Shown here piece by piece: positions 28,230-36,810 of a stretch of DNA of 64,000 bases (positions within the stretch are counted from its first letter, which is position 1; each line of letters opens with the position of its first letter). The position numbers and the translations under genes were made by a program. The notes under the pieces are model-generated. The model saw only the letters and a program-made list of their open reading frames with translations, was not told where the DNA came from and ran no database searches. This DNA is from Gallionellaceae bacterium (GTDB taxonomy: Bacteria; Pseudomonadota; Gammaproteobacteria; Burkholderiales; Gallionellaceae): positions 1 through 64,000 of the forward strand of contig DAIDMQ010000009.1 in assembly GCA_027448945.1 (NCBI GenBank), in the 5' to 3' direction.

Positions 28230-28916
28230 TCAGATGCGAGTGTAGACCAGATCCCACACGCCATGCCCCAAGTTCAAACCGCGTTTCTCGAATTTAGTGA
28301 GCGGGCGATATTCGGGGCGGGGCGCGTAATCGCTGACGGTGTTTTTCAATCGGGCTTCATCGTTCAAGACTTGCAGCACCTGCTCGGCATATTCATGCCA
28401 ATCAGTCGCAACATGGATGTATCCACCTGCCTTGATCTTCTGTACTAGCGCGGCGATGAATGGCGACTGTATCAAACGGCGTTTGTTGTGACGCGCTTTA
28501 TGCCACGGGTCGGGAAAGAAAATATGCACGCCATCTAATGCGCCGTCGGCAACCATATCGCGTAATACTTCCACGGCATCGTGCTGGATGATGCGGATGT
28601 TTTGTATCTGATTTGACTCTATGAGCTTGAGCAGATTACCTACACCCGGGGTATGCACTTCCAAGCAAAGATAATCATTCCCGGGGTTTGCTTGCGCGAT
28701 GGTTGCGGTGCTGTCGCCCATGCCAAAACCAATCTCCAAAATTTTCGGCGCGGTGCGTGAAAATGCAGATTCAAGATTGAGCAATTTATTCGAATAGTTG
28801 ATGCCAAACTGCGGCAGCAAGGTCTCGCAAGCGCGCTGTTGTGCAGGCGAAACGCGGCCCTGACGGCGCACGAAACTGCGGATGTGACGGTGAGTGTTAG
28901 CTGTTGTGTCAGTCAT
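28230..28916 (-). CDS. trmB: tRNA (guanine-N7)-methyltransferase
   Basis: [39 protein letters not shown]. Confidence 0.93.
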   Translation of the reverse strand: MTDTTANTHRHIRSFVRRQGRVSPAQQRACETLLPQFGINYSNKLLNLESAFSRTAPKILEIGFGMGDSTATIAQANPGNDYLCLEVHTPGVGNLLKLIESNQIQNIRIIQHDAVEVLRDMVADGALDGVHIFFPDPWHKARHNKRRLIQSPFIAALVQKIKAGGYIHVATDWHEYAEQVLQVLNDEARLKNTVSDYAPRPEYRPLTKFEKRGLNLGHGVWDLVYTRI

Positions 28917-28931
28917 GGTGTCAACGGTAAT

Positions 28932-29726
28932 TTAAGCGCGGGTCGAAGTGATGATGCCCGCTGTCGGCGAACTGGGGCTGGCACTGTAAAGCTTCTTCGG
29001 CATGCGTCCCGCGAGGTAAGCGGAGCGGCCTGCCTCTACGGCTTGCTTCATCGCCTTCGCCATCAGCACAGGCTGTTGCGCACCCGCGATCGCGGTGTTC
29101 ATCAACACGCCAGCGCAACCGAGTTCCATTGCAATCGCCGCATCGGAAGCCGTGCCCACGCCCGCATCGACGATGACGGGAACGCTGACTCTGTCCATGA
29201 TGAGTTGCAGATTCCATGGATTCAAAATGCCCATGCCCGAACCGATCAACGAAGCCAGCGGCATGATCGCCACGCAACCAATGTCCTCCAATTGTTTGGC
29301 GATGATAGGGTCGTCCGAGGTGTAGACCATCACCTGAAAACCTTCTGCCACCAGCGTTTTTGCGGCAGCAATCGTTTCGATGACGTTGGGATACAGCGAT
29401 TGCGGGTCGCCCAATACTTCCAGTTTCACCAAGCTATGACCGTCCAATAATTCACGTGCCAAACGCAACGTGCGCACCGCATCGTCGGCGGTATAGCAGC
29501 CCGCCGTATTCGGCAGCAGAGTGTATTTGGACGGTGGCAAGATTTCCAGCAAGCTAGGCTCGTTGGGATGCTGTCCGATGTTGCTGCGACGAATTGCGAT
29601 AGTGATAATCTCCGCGCCGCTGGTCTCGATGGCATTTTTTGTCTCGGTAAAATCTTTGTACTTGCCCGTGCCGACCAACAGGCGCGAATCATAAGATTTA
29701 CCGGCGATGATTAGTTTGTCGTTCAT
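28932..29726 (-). CDS. thiG: Thiazole synthase
   Basis: [49 protein letters not shown]. Confidence 0.95.
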   Translation of the reverse strand: MNDKLIIAGKSYDSRLLVGTGKYKDFTETKNAIETSGAEIITIAIRRSNIGQHPNEPSLLEILPPSKYTLLPNTAGCYTADDAVRTLRLARELLDGHSLVKLEVLGDPQSLYPNVIETIAAAKTLVAEGFQVMVYTSDDPIIAKQLEDIGCVAIMPLASLIGSGMGILNPWNLQLIMDRVSVPVIVDAGVGTASDAAIAMELGCAGVLMNTAIAGAQQPVLMAKAMKQAVEAGRSAYLAGRMPKKLYSASPSSPTAGIITSTRA

Positions 29727-29778
29727 GTTTATTTCCTTAAACTTTGATTACAGCGTATCAGATTACATCTGAATTTAT

Positions 29779-29982
29779 TTAGCCCCCGCCAACTGCAACC
29801 ACCACCTCAAGCTGATCGCCCTCTGCCAACAGCACATTCGCGTAATTGCTGCGCGGCACAATCTCGCCGTTGCGTTCCAGCGCGATGCGTTTGCCGGTGT
29901 ATCCCAGTTGTTCGATTAAATCCGCCGCGCTCAATACGGCGGGAAAGGTGCGGCTCTCGCCGTTGAGTTTTAAGGTTATCAC
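29779..29982 (-). CDS. thiS: Sulfur carrier protein ThiS
   Basis: 67 aa ending in GGG (VVVAVGGG), RIALERNGEIVPRSNYANVLLAEGD. Confidence 0.93.
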   Translation of the reverse strand: MITLKLNGESRTFPAVLSAADLIEQLGYTGKRIALERNGEIVPRSNYANVLLAEGDQLEVVVAVGGG

Positions 29983-30038
29983 TGCGTGGTGTCCGTGTTA
30001 GAATTCGCGCCGCATTTTACACGATGCGTTTTATCCAG

Positions 30039-30112
30039 GCGGGTGTAGTTCAATGGTAGAACGGCAGCTTCCCAAGCTGCATACGAGGGTTCGATCCCCT
30101 TCACCCGCTCCA
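30039..30112 (+). tRNA. tRNA-Gly(CCC)
   Basis: GCGGGTGTAGTTCAATGGTAGAACGGCAGCTTCCCAAGCTGCATACGAGGGTTCGATCCCCTTCACCCGCTCCA; anticodon loop TTCCCAA. Confidence 0.95.
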
Positions 30113-30122
30113 AATTCCTTTT

Positions 30123-31358
30123 TTACTTCAACGCCACGTCTGGAATGACCACTGTATGGTCATGCATGGCGATGCGCGAGACAAACCAAATAGCTATTCC
30201 GTTCGCAACCAGTGCGACCAAGCCCACCGTTCCGTAATCCACCAACGCGCCTGTGGCATCTTGCGTGATGAGGTAGCCTGCAAGTGTGCTGGCGAGTGCC
30301 ATTGCCAGTGATTGCACGGTGGCGTTGAGTGACATGAATGTGCCGCGCAGTTTGGGTTGTGCGGCGGAGGTGATGATGGCCATCGCGGGAATCATGCGAC
30401 CTGAAACCAGGACGAAAAATATCGTGGTGTAGATCAGCCATGCCCATAGCGGTGCGGCGGTGACTTGGGTGAGCAGTACCAGCGGCACGGATGCGGCTAT
30501 GGCGACCAGTCGATAGATTTTCACTTTGCCATGCAGATCGGCCTGATGACCGATAAAGCGCGCGGTGAATAGCGTTGCAGCACCGCCTGCGAGGTAGATG
30601 AACGGAATGTCATGCTGATGGATGCCGATGTTATGCACGGCATACAGGGTGATGTATGGAATCACGGTGAAGCCGGCAAAAATAATTAACGCGGAAAATA
30701 ATAGCGCGCGCAAATGATTGGCTTCGCGTAATACTTCAAACATCGGCACAAAAGGATGGGCGCGCTTTTGCGCGCTGATGTGGTGGCGTAATTGCGGCAA
30801 GACTTGTTGACCGATGATGACGAATATCACCGTCAAGAATGCGACTAATACGAAGGGTGCGCGCCAGTTTAGCCAGTTTGCCAACCACAAAGAAATCGGC
30901 ACGCCCGCGATGGTGGAGAAAGAGAACGCCGACATCACCACGCCACTGGCGCGCGCGCGTCGCTCGAAGGGAATCACGTCGCCGATGATGGTCTGTACCA
31001 TCGCGCCCATCACGCCGCCGAATGCGCCCGCGAAGGCACGGGCGATGATCAGCGTCGCATAGCCGGGGGCGAGTCCGCAGGCGAGTGAGGCGATGCCGAA
31101 CAGTGCGAACATCAGGAGCAGCAAGCGTTTGCGCTCGAATCTATCCACGAAGGTCGCGCCCAACAAACCCGACACTGCAGCGCTAAAACTATAGCTTGCG
31201 ACCAGCAGACCAAACTGATGCGTGCTGATGCCGAAAGTCTGAATCAGTATTGGGCCGAGCGGCATCATGATCATGAAATCCAGGATGTGCGAAAACTGTA
31301 TGCCCGCGAGGGTGAGCAGCAGTCGGTTTTCTTGTTTGAGTGTCAGGGTCGGGTGCAT
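30123..31358 (-). CDS. MFS transporter
   Basis: 411 aa, 12-TM MFS pattern with FGLLVASYSFSAAVSGLLGATFVDRFERKRLLL. Confidence 0.85.
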   Translation of the reverse strand: MHPTLTLKQENRLLLTLAGIQFSHILDFMIMMPLGPILIQTFGISTHQFGLLVASYSFSAAVSGLLGATFVDRFERKRLLLLMFALFGIASLACGLAPGYATLIIARAFAGAFGGVMGAMVQTIIGDVIPFERRARASGVVMSAFSFSTIAGVPISLWLANWLNWRAPFVLVAFLTVIFVIIGQQVLPQLRHHISAQKRAHPFVPMFEVLREANHLRALLFSALIIFAGFTVIPYITLYAVHNIGIHQHDIPFIYLAGGAATLFTARFIGHQADLHGKVKIYRLVAIAASVPLVLLTQVTAAPLWAWLIYTTIFFVLVSGRMIPAMAIITSAAQPKLRGTFMSLNATVQSLAMALASTLAGYLITQDATGALVDYGTVGLVALVANGIAIWFVSRIAMHDHTVVIPDVALK

Positions 31359-31413
31359 GGCGAACAGGGTTATTGTGCGAGCGGCATTCTAACAGCGTGA
31401 CGCTGAACGGGTT

Positions 31414-32109
31414 TTAAAACCGTTCACTTTGTACCAGGTAACGCCATTGACCTTGCGGCAATTTGGACATCGCGACGCGACCGATGCGGAGTCTTTTGTA
31501 ACTGATGACTTGCAGGCCTACGGTCTCACATGCGTGTTTGATCTGGCCGGTGACGATGCCTTTGATGGCGAAACGTAGACGAGTCTCGTTCTGCCAGCTG
31601 ACTTTGCAGGGTGTCAGTGCGCGGTCTCTGTATGTCAGGCCGTGATTCAACAGTTTCAGGCCCTCGGCACTCAAAGTGCCCGCGACCTCGACGAGGTATT
31701 CCTGTTCCAGTGTCGCGGCGTCCGCTTTTAGTTTGCGTTCCACGCGCCAGTCTTGGCTGTAGACCGTTAAGCCATCTGCGCCAGGTTCTAGCGGTGCGAA
31801 CTGCGAAAGTCTGTGGTGGTATTTGAGAATGCGGATTTCTGATGCGTCATCGCTACTGCGGGTCGATGTCTCCAAGAGTTGAGGCGCGATGCCGGATATT
31901 TGATGGGCGATGAGGGTAATGGGCGGCAAGGGTAGGGGCTGTGCACCCGCTTGCAGTTCGACATGCTCATCGCCCACCATGAATTGCGGCTCTTCGATGA
32001 TCACACCATCCACCGTCACATTGCCGGCAGTGATAAGAAGTTCGGCTTCGCGGCGCGAACAGCCTATAAGTGCGATCAATTTTTTGGCGAGGCGTATGGA
32101 TTCAGTCAT
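31414..32109 (-). CDS. RsuA/RluF-like S4-domain pseudouridine synthase homologue
   Basis: S4 domain (LAKKLIALIGCSRREAELLITAGNVTVDG), C-terminal KRLRIGRVAMSKLPQGQWRYL. The catalytic GRLD motif appears altered (see findings). Confidence 0.75.
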   Translation of the reverse strand: MTESIRLAKKLIALIGCSRREAELLITAGNVTVDGVIIEEPQFMVGDEHVELQAGAQPLPLPPITLIAHQISGIAPQLLETSTRSSDDASEIRILKYHHRLSQFAPLEPGADGLTVYSQDWRVERKLKADAATLEQEYLVEVAGTLSAEGLKLLNHGLTYRDRALTPCKVSWQNETRLRFAIKGIVTGQIKHACETVGLQVISYKRLRIGRVAMSKLPQGQWRYLVQSERF

Positions 32110-32195
32110 GGTAGTAGCGAATGCGAAGAGGTGAGCATTGTAATTGCTCGGCTGGACTAAGGTGTGTATCAGAACAGTTGCGGGAGTCAGGCCGT

Positions 32196-32387
32196 TCAGT
32201 TAGCGCTTCTGTCGGCTTCTTTGGGGGTGTGTAGCTCACAAACGTCGCAGTAGTCGGCAGGCATATTTTTAAGGTGTGGCACGCACACGACGACATCATG
32301 GCTACATTTTCGTCTGAAGGTATGCGCGCACAAGCCGCAACTGGGTTCCAGTTCCACAACATCAATCTTCTTCACTTCTTGACCCAT
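32196..32387 (-). CDS. Small Cys/His-rich protein (63 aa)
   Basis: Internal ATG at 32387 with strong RBS (tggaggggcgATG): MGQEVKKIDVVELEPSCGLCAHTFRRKCSHDVVVCVPHLKNMPADYCDVCELHTPKEADRSAN. Confidence 0.5.
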   Translation of the reverse strand: MGQEVKKIDVVELEPSCGLCAHTFRRKCSHDVVVCVPHLKNMPADYCDVCELHTPKEADRSAN

Positions 32388-32750
32388 GCGTCGCCCCTCC
32401 AGAGGGCTGTGATGTTTAGCGTTCCGGTGAGCTAACGAGGGAGATTTAAGACTGCCAGGGCCGGGATAAGGTGCCTGATGCCGCAGTCCCGCTACCACAG
32501 TTACCCTGAGGCCGGAGATCTTGCGCCCATATCTTTCGATAGCTTTGCCAGTGGGCGGCAACATACTCTGGGTGTGTCGAGTGGTCAATCAAAACCGCAT
32601 ACTTGAATGGGTCGTATGGGGCATCCTAAAAATTCATCTCCTTATTAAACAGTGACATCAGTTGGTCATGTGTAAGTGTGCTCAGAATGAGTCCGCCATC
32701 GCTGCGTGCTCGGTGTAAAATTCGAGACGAAATATTTTCTTCTTTACCAC

Positions 32751-35700
32751 ATGTCAGCTCCCTCTTTCGTCCATTTGCGCCTGCACAGCGAGTACTCCAT
32801 TGCCGACGGCATGGTGCGTGTAGACGAGGCCGTTGCTGCAGCAATCGCTGATCGGATGCCGGCGCTCGCGTTGACTGATCTTAGCAATGTGTTCGGTCTG
32901 ATCAAGTTCTATAAAGCTGCACGCGGCAAGGGTGTTAAGCCGGTGATAGGCTGCGATGTCTTCATCAGCAACGAGGTGGATAGGGATAAGCCGCAGCGCA
33001 TGTTGTTGTTGTGCCAGTCGCGTGAGGGTTATCTGCTGTTATGCCAATTGCTGTCGCGGGCATATCTGGAGAACCAGTATCGTGGCCGCGCCGAGTTTAG
33101 GCGCGAGTGGTTCCATGAAACGGGGACAACAGGGCTGATTGCCCTCTCTGGCGCGCATCAGGGTGATGTTGGCAGTGCCTTGGTGACGGGCAATCTGTTA
33201 TTGGCCAAGCAATACGCAAATGAGTGGGCTGCCTTGTTCGGTCAGCGTTATTACATCGAAGTGCAACGCGTTGGCCATCCCGAAGAGGAGAACCACATCG
33301 CGGCGGCAGTGACATTGGCTGCCGAATTGGCGCTGCCTGTGGTTGCCACCCACCCTGTGCAATTTTTAAGCGGCGACGATTTCAAGGCGCATGAGGCGCG
33401 GGTGTGTATCGCCGAGGGGTATGTGCTGAACGACAAGCGTCGCGTCAAAGCCTTCACCGAGCAGCAATATTTCAAGACACAGGCCGAGATGGTGGAATTA
33501 TTCGCCGATTTGCCCGAGGCCTTAGAGAACAGCATAGAGATCGCGCGACGCTGTAATCTCTCGCTGGTACTGGGCAAGCCGCACCTCCCTGATTTCCCTA
33601 CGCCGGATGGGCAAGGTTTGGATGACTTTCTGCGTGCCGAGAGCCAGCGTGGTTTGTTGCAGCGTATGAAATTCCTTTATCCGGACGAGGCGGTGCGTGT
33701 CGCCAAGATGCCCGAATATCAGGCGCGACTGGATTTCGAGAACGAGACCATCATCAAGATGGGTTTCCCCGGCTATTTTCTCATCGTGGCGGACTTCATC
33801 CGCTGGGCGAAGGCCAACGGTGTGCCGGTCGGGCCGGGTCGCGGTTCAGGCGCTGGCTCTCTGGTGGCATACAGTCTGAGCATCACCGATCTGGACCCAT
33901 TGCGTTATGACTTGCTGTTCGAGCGCTTCCTTAATCCCGAGCGCGTATCCATGCCCGATTTCGACGTGGACTTTTGTCAGGACGGGCGCGAACGCGTCAT
34001 CGACTATGTGAAGCAAAAATACGGCGCGCAATGCGTGTCGCAGATCGCCACCTTCGGCACCATGGCGTCCAAGGGGGTGATCCGCGATGTGGGGCGTGTG
34101 CTGGACTTCCCCTATGGCCTGTGTGATCGACTGTCCAAGCTGGTGCCATTGGATGGCGTGAAGCCAGTCTCGCTGAAGAAGGCGCGTGAGATGGAACCCG
34201 AGTTCAATGCCATCATCGATAACGAAGAGGGCGTGGACGAATTTCTGGAACTAGCCGAGCGTCTGGAAGACATGACGCGTAATGTCGGTATGCATGCTGG
34301 TGGTGTGTTGATCGCACCAGGCAAGCTTACCGATTTCTGCCCGCTGTATAGCGCGGAGAATGTGCAGGCCGGGCAAGACGGTAAGGCGGTGAGTCAATAT
34401 GACAAAGACGATGTCGAAGCCATCGGTTTGGTCAAGTTCGACTTCTTGGGTTTGCGCACGCTGACCATCATAGATTGGGCGGTACGGTATATAAAAGGAT
34501 CGGGGATACAGGGAGGTAGCTCATCCGCACCCGCTGATCTGTTGCTTCCTGCCTCCTGCATCCTGAATCCAGACTTCAATATCGATGCCATTCCGCTAGA
34601 CGACAAGCCGACATACGACAAGATATTCAAGACCGCGAACACCACGGCGGTGTTCCAGTTTGAATCGCGCGGTATGAAGGACACATTGATTAAGGCCAAG
34701 CCGGACTGTCTGGAAGACTTGATCGCGCTGAACGCCTTGTATCGTCCGGGTCCTATGGATTTCATCCCCGATTACATCAATCGCAAGCACGGCAAGGAGA
34801 ACGTTGTTCTTCCGCATCCGCTGCTGGGGAAAGTGGTCAACAGCACCTACGGCATCATGGTGTACCAAGAGCAGGTGATGCAATCGGCGCAGGTGATCGC
34901 TGGATACACGCTGGGCGGTGCGGATATGTTGCGCCGTGCGATGGGTAAGAAGAAGGCCGAGGAGATGGCCGAGCAACGTGCCATTTTCGTTTCGGGTGCG
35001 GAGAAGAATAATCAGATTGGCGAGAAGATTGCTAACGAGATTTTCGACACGATGGAGAAGTTCGCGGGTTATGGCTTTAACAAGTCGCACGCTGCCGCCT
35101 ACTCATTGGTTGCCTATCAGACCGCTTATCTAAAGTGTCACTTCCCGGCAGCCTTTATGGCGTCGACCATGACCTCGGAAATGGTCAACACCGACAAGAT
35201 CAGTTTTTTCTATCAGGACACGTTGCTGCAGGGCTTGCAGATCCTCAAGCCTGACATCAATGCCTCCTGCTTCCGCTTTCAACCTGTGGACGAGAAGACC
35301 ATCGCATATGGTCTGGGTGCGGTCAAAGGTGCGGGTGAGGGCGCGGTTGAGAACATCGTGCAGGCACGCAATAAGGCTGGCCCATTCAAGGATATCTTCG
35401 AATTTTGTCGTCGCGTGGATAAGCGCGTGGTCAATCGCCGCACCATAGAGGCGCTGATACGTGCTGGCGCCTTCGATGTCATCAACGATCATCGCGCACA
35501 ATTGCTGGCCTCACTGGATGCGGCCTTGAGTAGTGCTGATCAGCTCGCGCGTGCCGCCAACCAGAACAGTTTGTTCGGTGAGGATGAGGCCGATGCGGTT
35601 TTGATCGAGCAGATGCAGGATGTACCGCGCTGGTCTATGCGCGAGCAATTGGCGAATGAGAAACTCAGTCTGGGCATGTATCTGGGGGGCCATCCCTATC

Positions 35701-36311
35701 AGGAGTATCAGGAAGAGCTCGCCAATTTCGTCAAGGTGAAGTTGGCGGATCTCACGCCGGCCTTTGTCGGCAAGGGTAATGATGGCAACGGTTATGGCGG
35801 TGGACAGCGTCGCGGTGTCCCCGTACTGCTGGCGGGTATCGTTTCGTCCTTGCGGCTACAACAGACCAGAAGAGGTCGCATGGCAGTCATCACCTTGGAG
35901 GATGGCGCGGGTCAGACCGAGCTCACTGTGTTCAATGAAATCTATGAAGCCAACCGCCCCTGGATCAAAGAGGACGAGGTGTTGGTGGTGCAAGGTAAGG
36001 CCAGTCTGGATGAGTATTCAGGCAGCATACGTGTCAGCGGAGAGGCGTTATACGACCTGGCGACTGCACGTTCACACTTCGCCCAACAATTGTCATTGCG
36101 CTGCGATTGCAAGGCGGACATCGCAAAACTTAAAGCTTTGCTTGCGCCCTACAAAGAAGGCAAGTGTGTCGTGCAGCTCTATTACCGCAATGCCACTGCG
36201 GTGTGTCAGATGCGTTTGGGCGAAGCTTGGCAGGTAACCCTGCAAGATGAGTTGATGCAAGATTTACGCGGCCTGCTCGGCAATCAGAATGTCCAGGTGG
36301 AGTACGGTTAA
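32751..36311 (+). CDS. dnaE: DNA polymerase III alpha subunit
   Basis: FVHLRLHSEYSIADGMV PHP domain, PDFDVDFCQDGRERVI, GPGRGSGAGSLVAY; ATG at 32751. Confidence 0.95.
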   Translation: MSAPSFVHLRLHSEYSIADGMVRVDEAVAAAIADRMPALALTDLSNVFGLIKFYKAARGKGVKPVIGCDVFISNEVDRDKPQRMLLLCQSREGYLLLCQLLSRAYLENQYRGRAEFRREWFHETGTTGLIALSGAHQGDVGSALVTGNLLLAKQYANEWAALFGQRYYIEVQRVGHPEEENHIAAAVTLAAELALPVVATHPVQFLSGDDFKAHEARVCIAEGYVLNDKRRVKAFTEQQYFKTQAEMVELFADLPEALENSIEIARRCNLSLVLGKPHLPDFPTPDGQGLDDFLRAESQRGLLQRMKFLYPDEAVRVAKMPEYQARLDFENETIIKMGFPGYFLIVADFIRWAKANGVPVGPGRGSGAGSLVAYSLSITDLDPLRYDLLFERFLNPERVSMPDFDVDFCQDGRERVIDYVKQKYGAQCVSQIATFGTMASKGVIRDVGRVLDFPYGLCDRLSKLVPLDGVKPVSLKKAREMEPEFNAIIDNEEGVDEFLELAERLEDMTRNVGMHAGGVLIAPGKLTDFCPLYSAENVQAGQDGKAVSQYDKDDVEAIGLVKFDFLGLRTLTIIDWAVRYIKGSGIQGGSSSAPADLLLPASCILNPDFNIDAIPLDDKPTYDKIFKTANTTAVFQFESRGMKDTLIKAKPDCLEDLIALNALYRPGPMDFIPDYINRKHGKENVVLPHPLLGKVVNSTYGIMVYQEQVMQSAQVIAGYTLGGADMLRRAMGKKKAEEMAEQRAIFVSGAEKNNQIGEKIANEIFDTMEKFAGYGFNKSHAAAYSLVAYQTAYLKCHFPAAFMASTMTSEMVNTDKISFFYQDTLLQGLQILKPDINASCFRFQPVDEKTIAYGLGAVKGAGEGAVENIVQARNKAGPFKDIFEFCRRVDKRVVNRRTIEALIRAGAFDVINDHRAQLLASLDAALSSADQLARAANQNSLFGEDEADAVLIEQMQDVPRWSMREQLANEKLSLGMYLGGHPYQEYQEELANFVKVKLADLTPAFVGKGNDGNGYGGGQRRGVPVLLAGIVSSLRLQQTRRGRMAVITLEDGAGQTELTVFNEIYEANRPWIKEDEVLVVQGKASLDEYSGSIRVSGEALYDLATARSHFAQQLSLRCDCKADIAKLKALLAPYKEGKCVVQLYYRNATAVCQMRLGEAWQVTLQDELMQDLRGLLGNQNVQVEYG
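34497..34570 (+). repeat. In-frame repeat-like insertion within dnaE
   Basis: Imperfectly palindromic ~74 nt ggatcggggatacagggagg...cctgcctcctgcatcctgaatcc, encoding GSGIQGGSSSAPADLLLPASCILNP. Confidence 0.5.
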
Positions 36312-36382
36312 CAGAGAGGTGATAAGAGGCCTTGCTTCGGTAAGAAAACTCTGGCGATCTACTGCTTCTGGTATCGGGGTGT

Positions 36383-36556
36383 GTGGGGATAGCGAGGCAG
36401 AGGAATAAGTTATTGCCGGGTGTCGCTGCAATCAGCGCAATAATGACCCTTGCAGTCATGCTAGCGACTTCCTTAGTGATCAGTCATCAGTTCCTGGACG
36501 AATTGAATACGCTGTTGAAAAATGCATCTGACATCATCAATGATGCGTCTAGATAA
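36383..36556 (+). CDS. Possible small membrane protein (57 aa, GTG start)
   Basis: Manual translation MGIARQRNKLLPGVAAISAIMTLAVMLATSLVISHQFLDELNTLLKNASDIINDASR*: positive N-terminus plus one TM helix. Below the apparent ORF-track length cut-off. Confidence 0.3.
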   Translation: MGIARQRNKLLPGVAAISAIMTLAVMLATSLVISHQFLDELNTLLKNASDIINDASR

Positions 36557-36810
36557 GCGTAGGGGAGTTGAATGGGATACATCTTGTCACGCTTAGCGCA
36601 GATACACGAAGGTCACATCACGGCTATATCAGTCACGGGGAATACTTAACTGCCGCGCTGCGTGATACCGGTGACAGGCCTGGCCAGTATTCCATAAGCC
36701 GCTCAACATGAACCAGTTGATAACCCCCTTGCTTGCCAAAGTGGTCAAAATTTAGCGTCACGCTGCTGGCGTACAAGTTTTATTCAACAGTGCTCCGTAC
36801 CGAGTTATGA

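Noticed and set aside
29983-30038. TPP riboswitch upstream of thiS/thiG
   Set aside because: The upstream gap is short and shared with tRNA-Gly; no THI-box (CTGAGA) seen.
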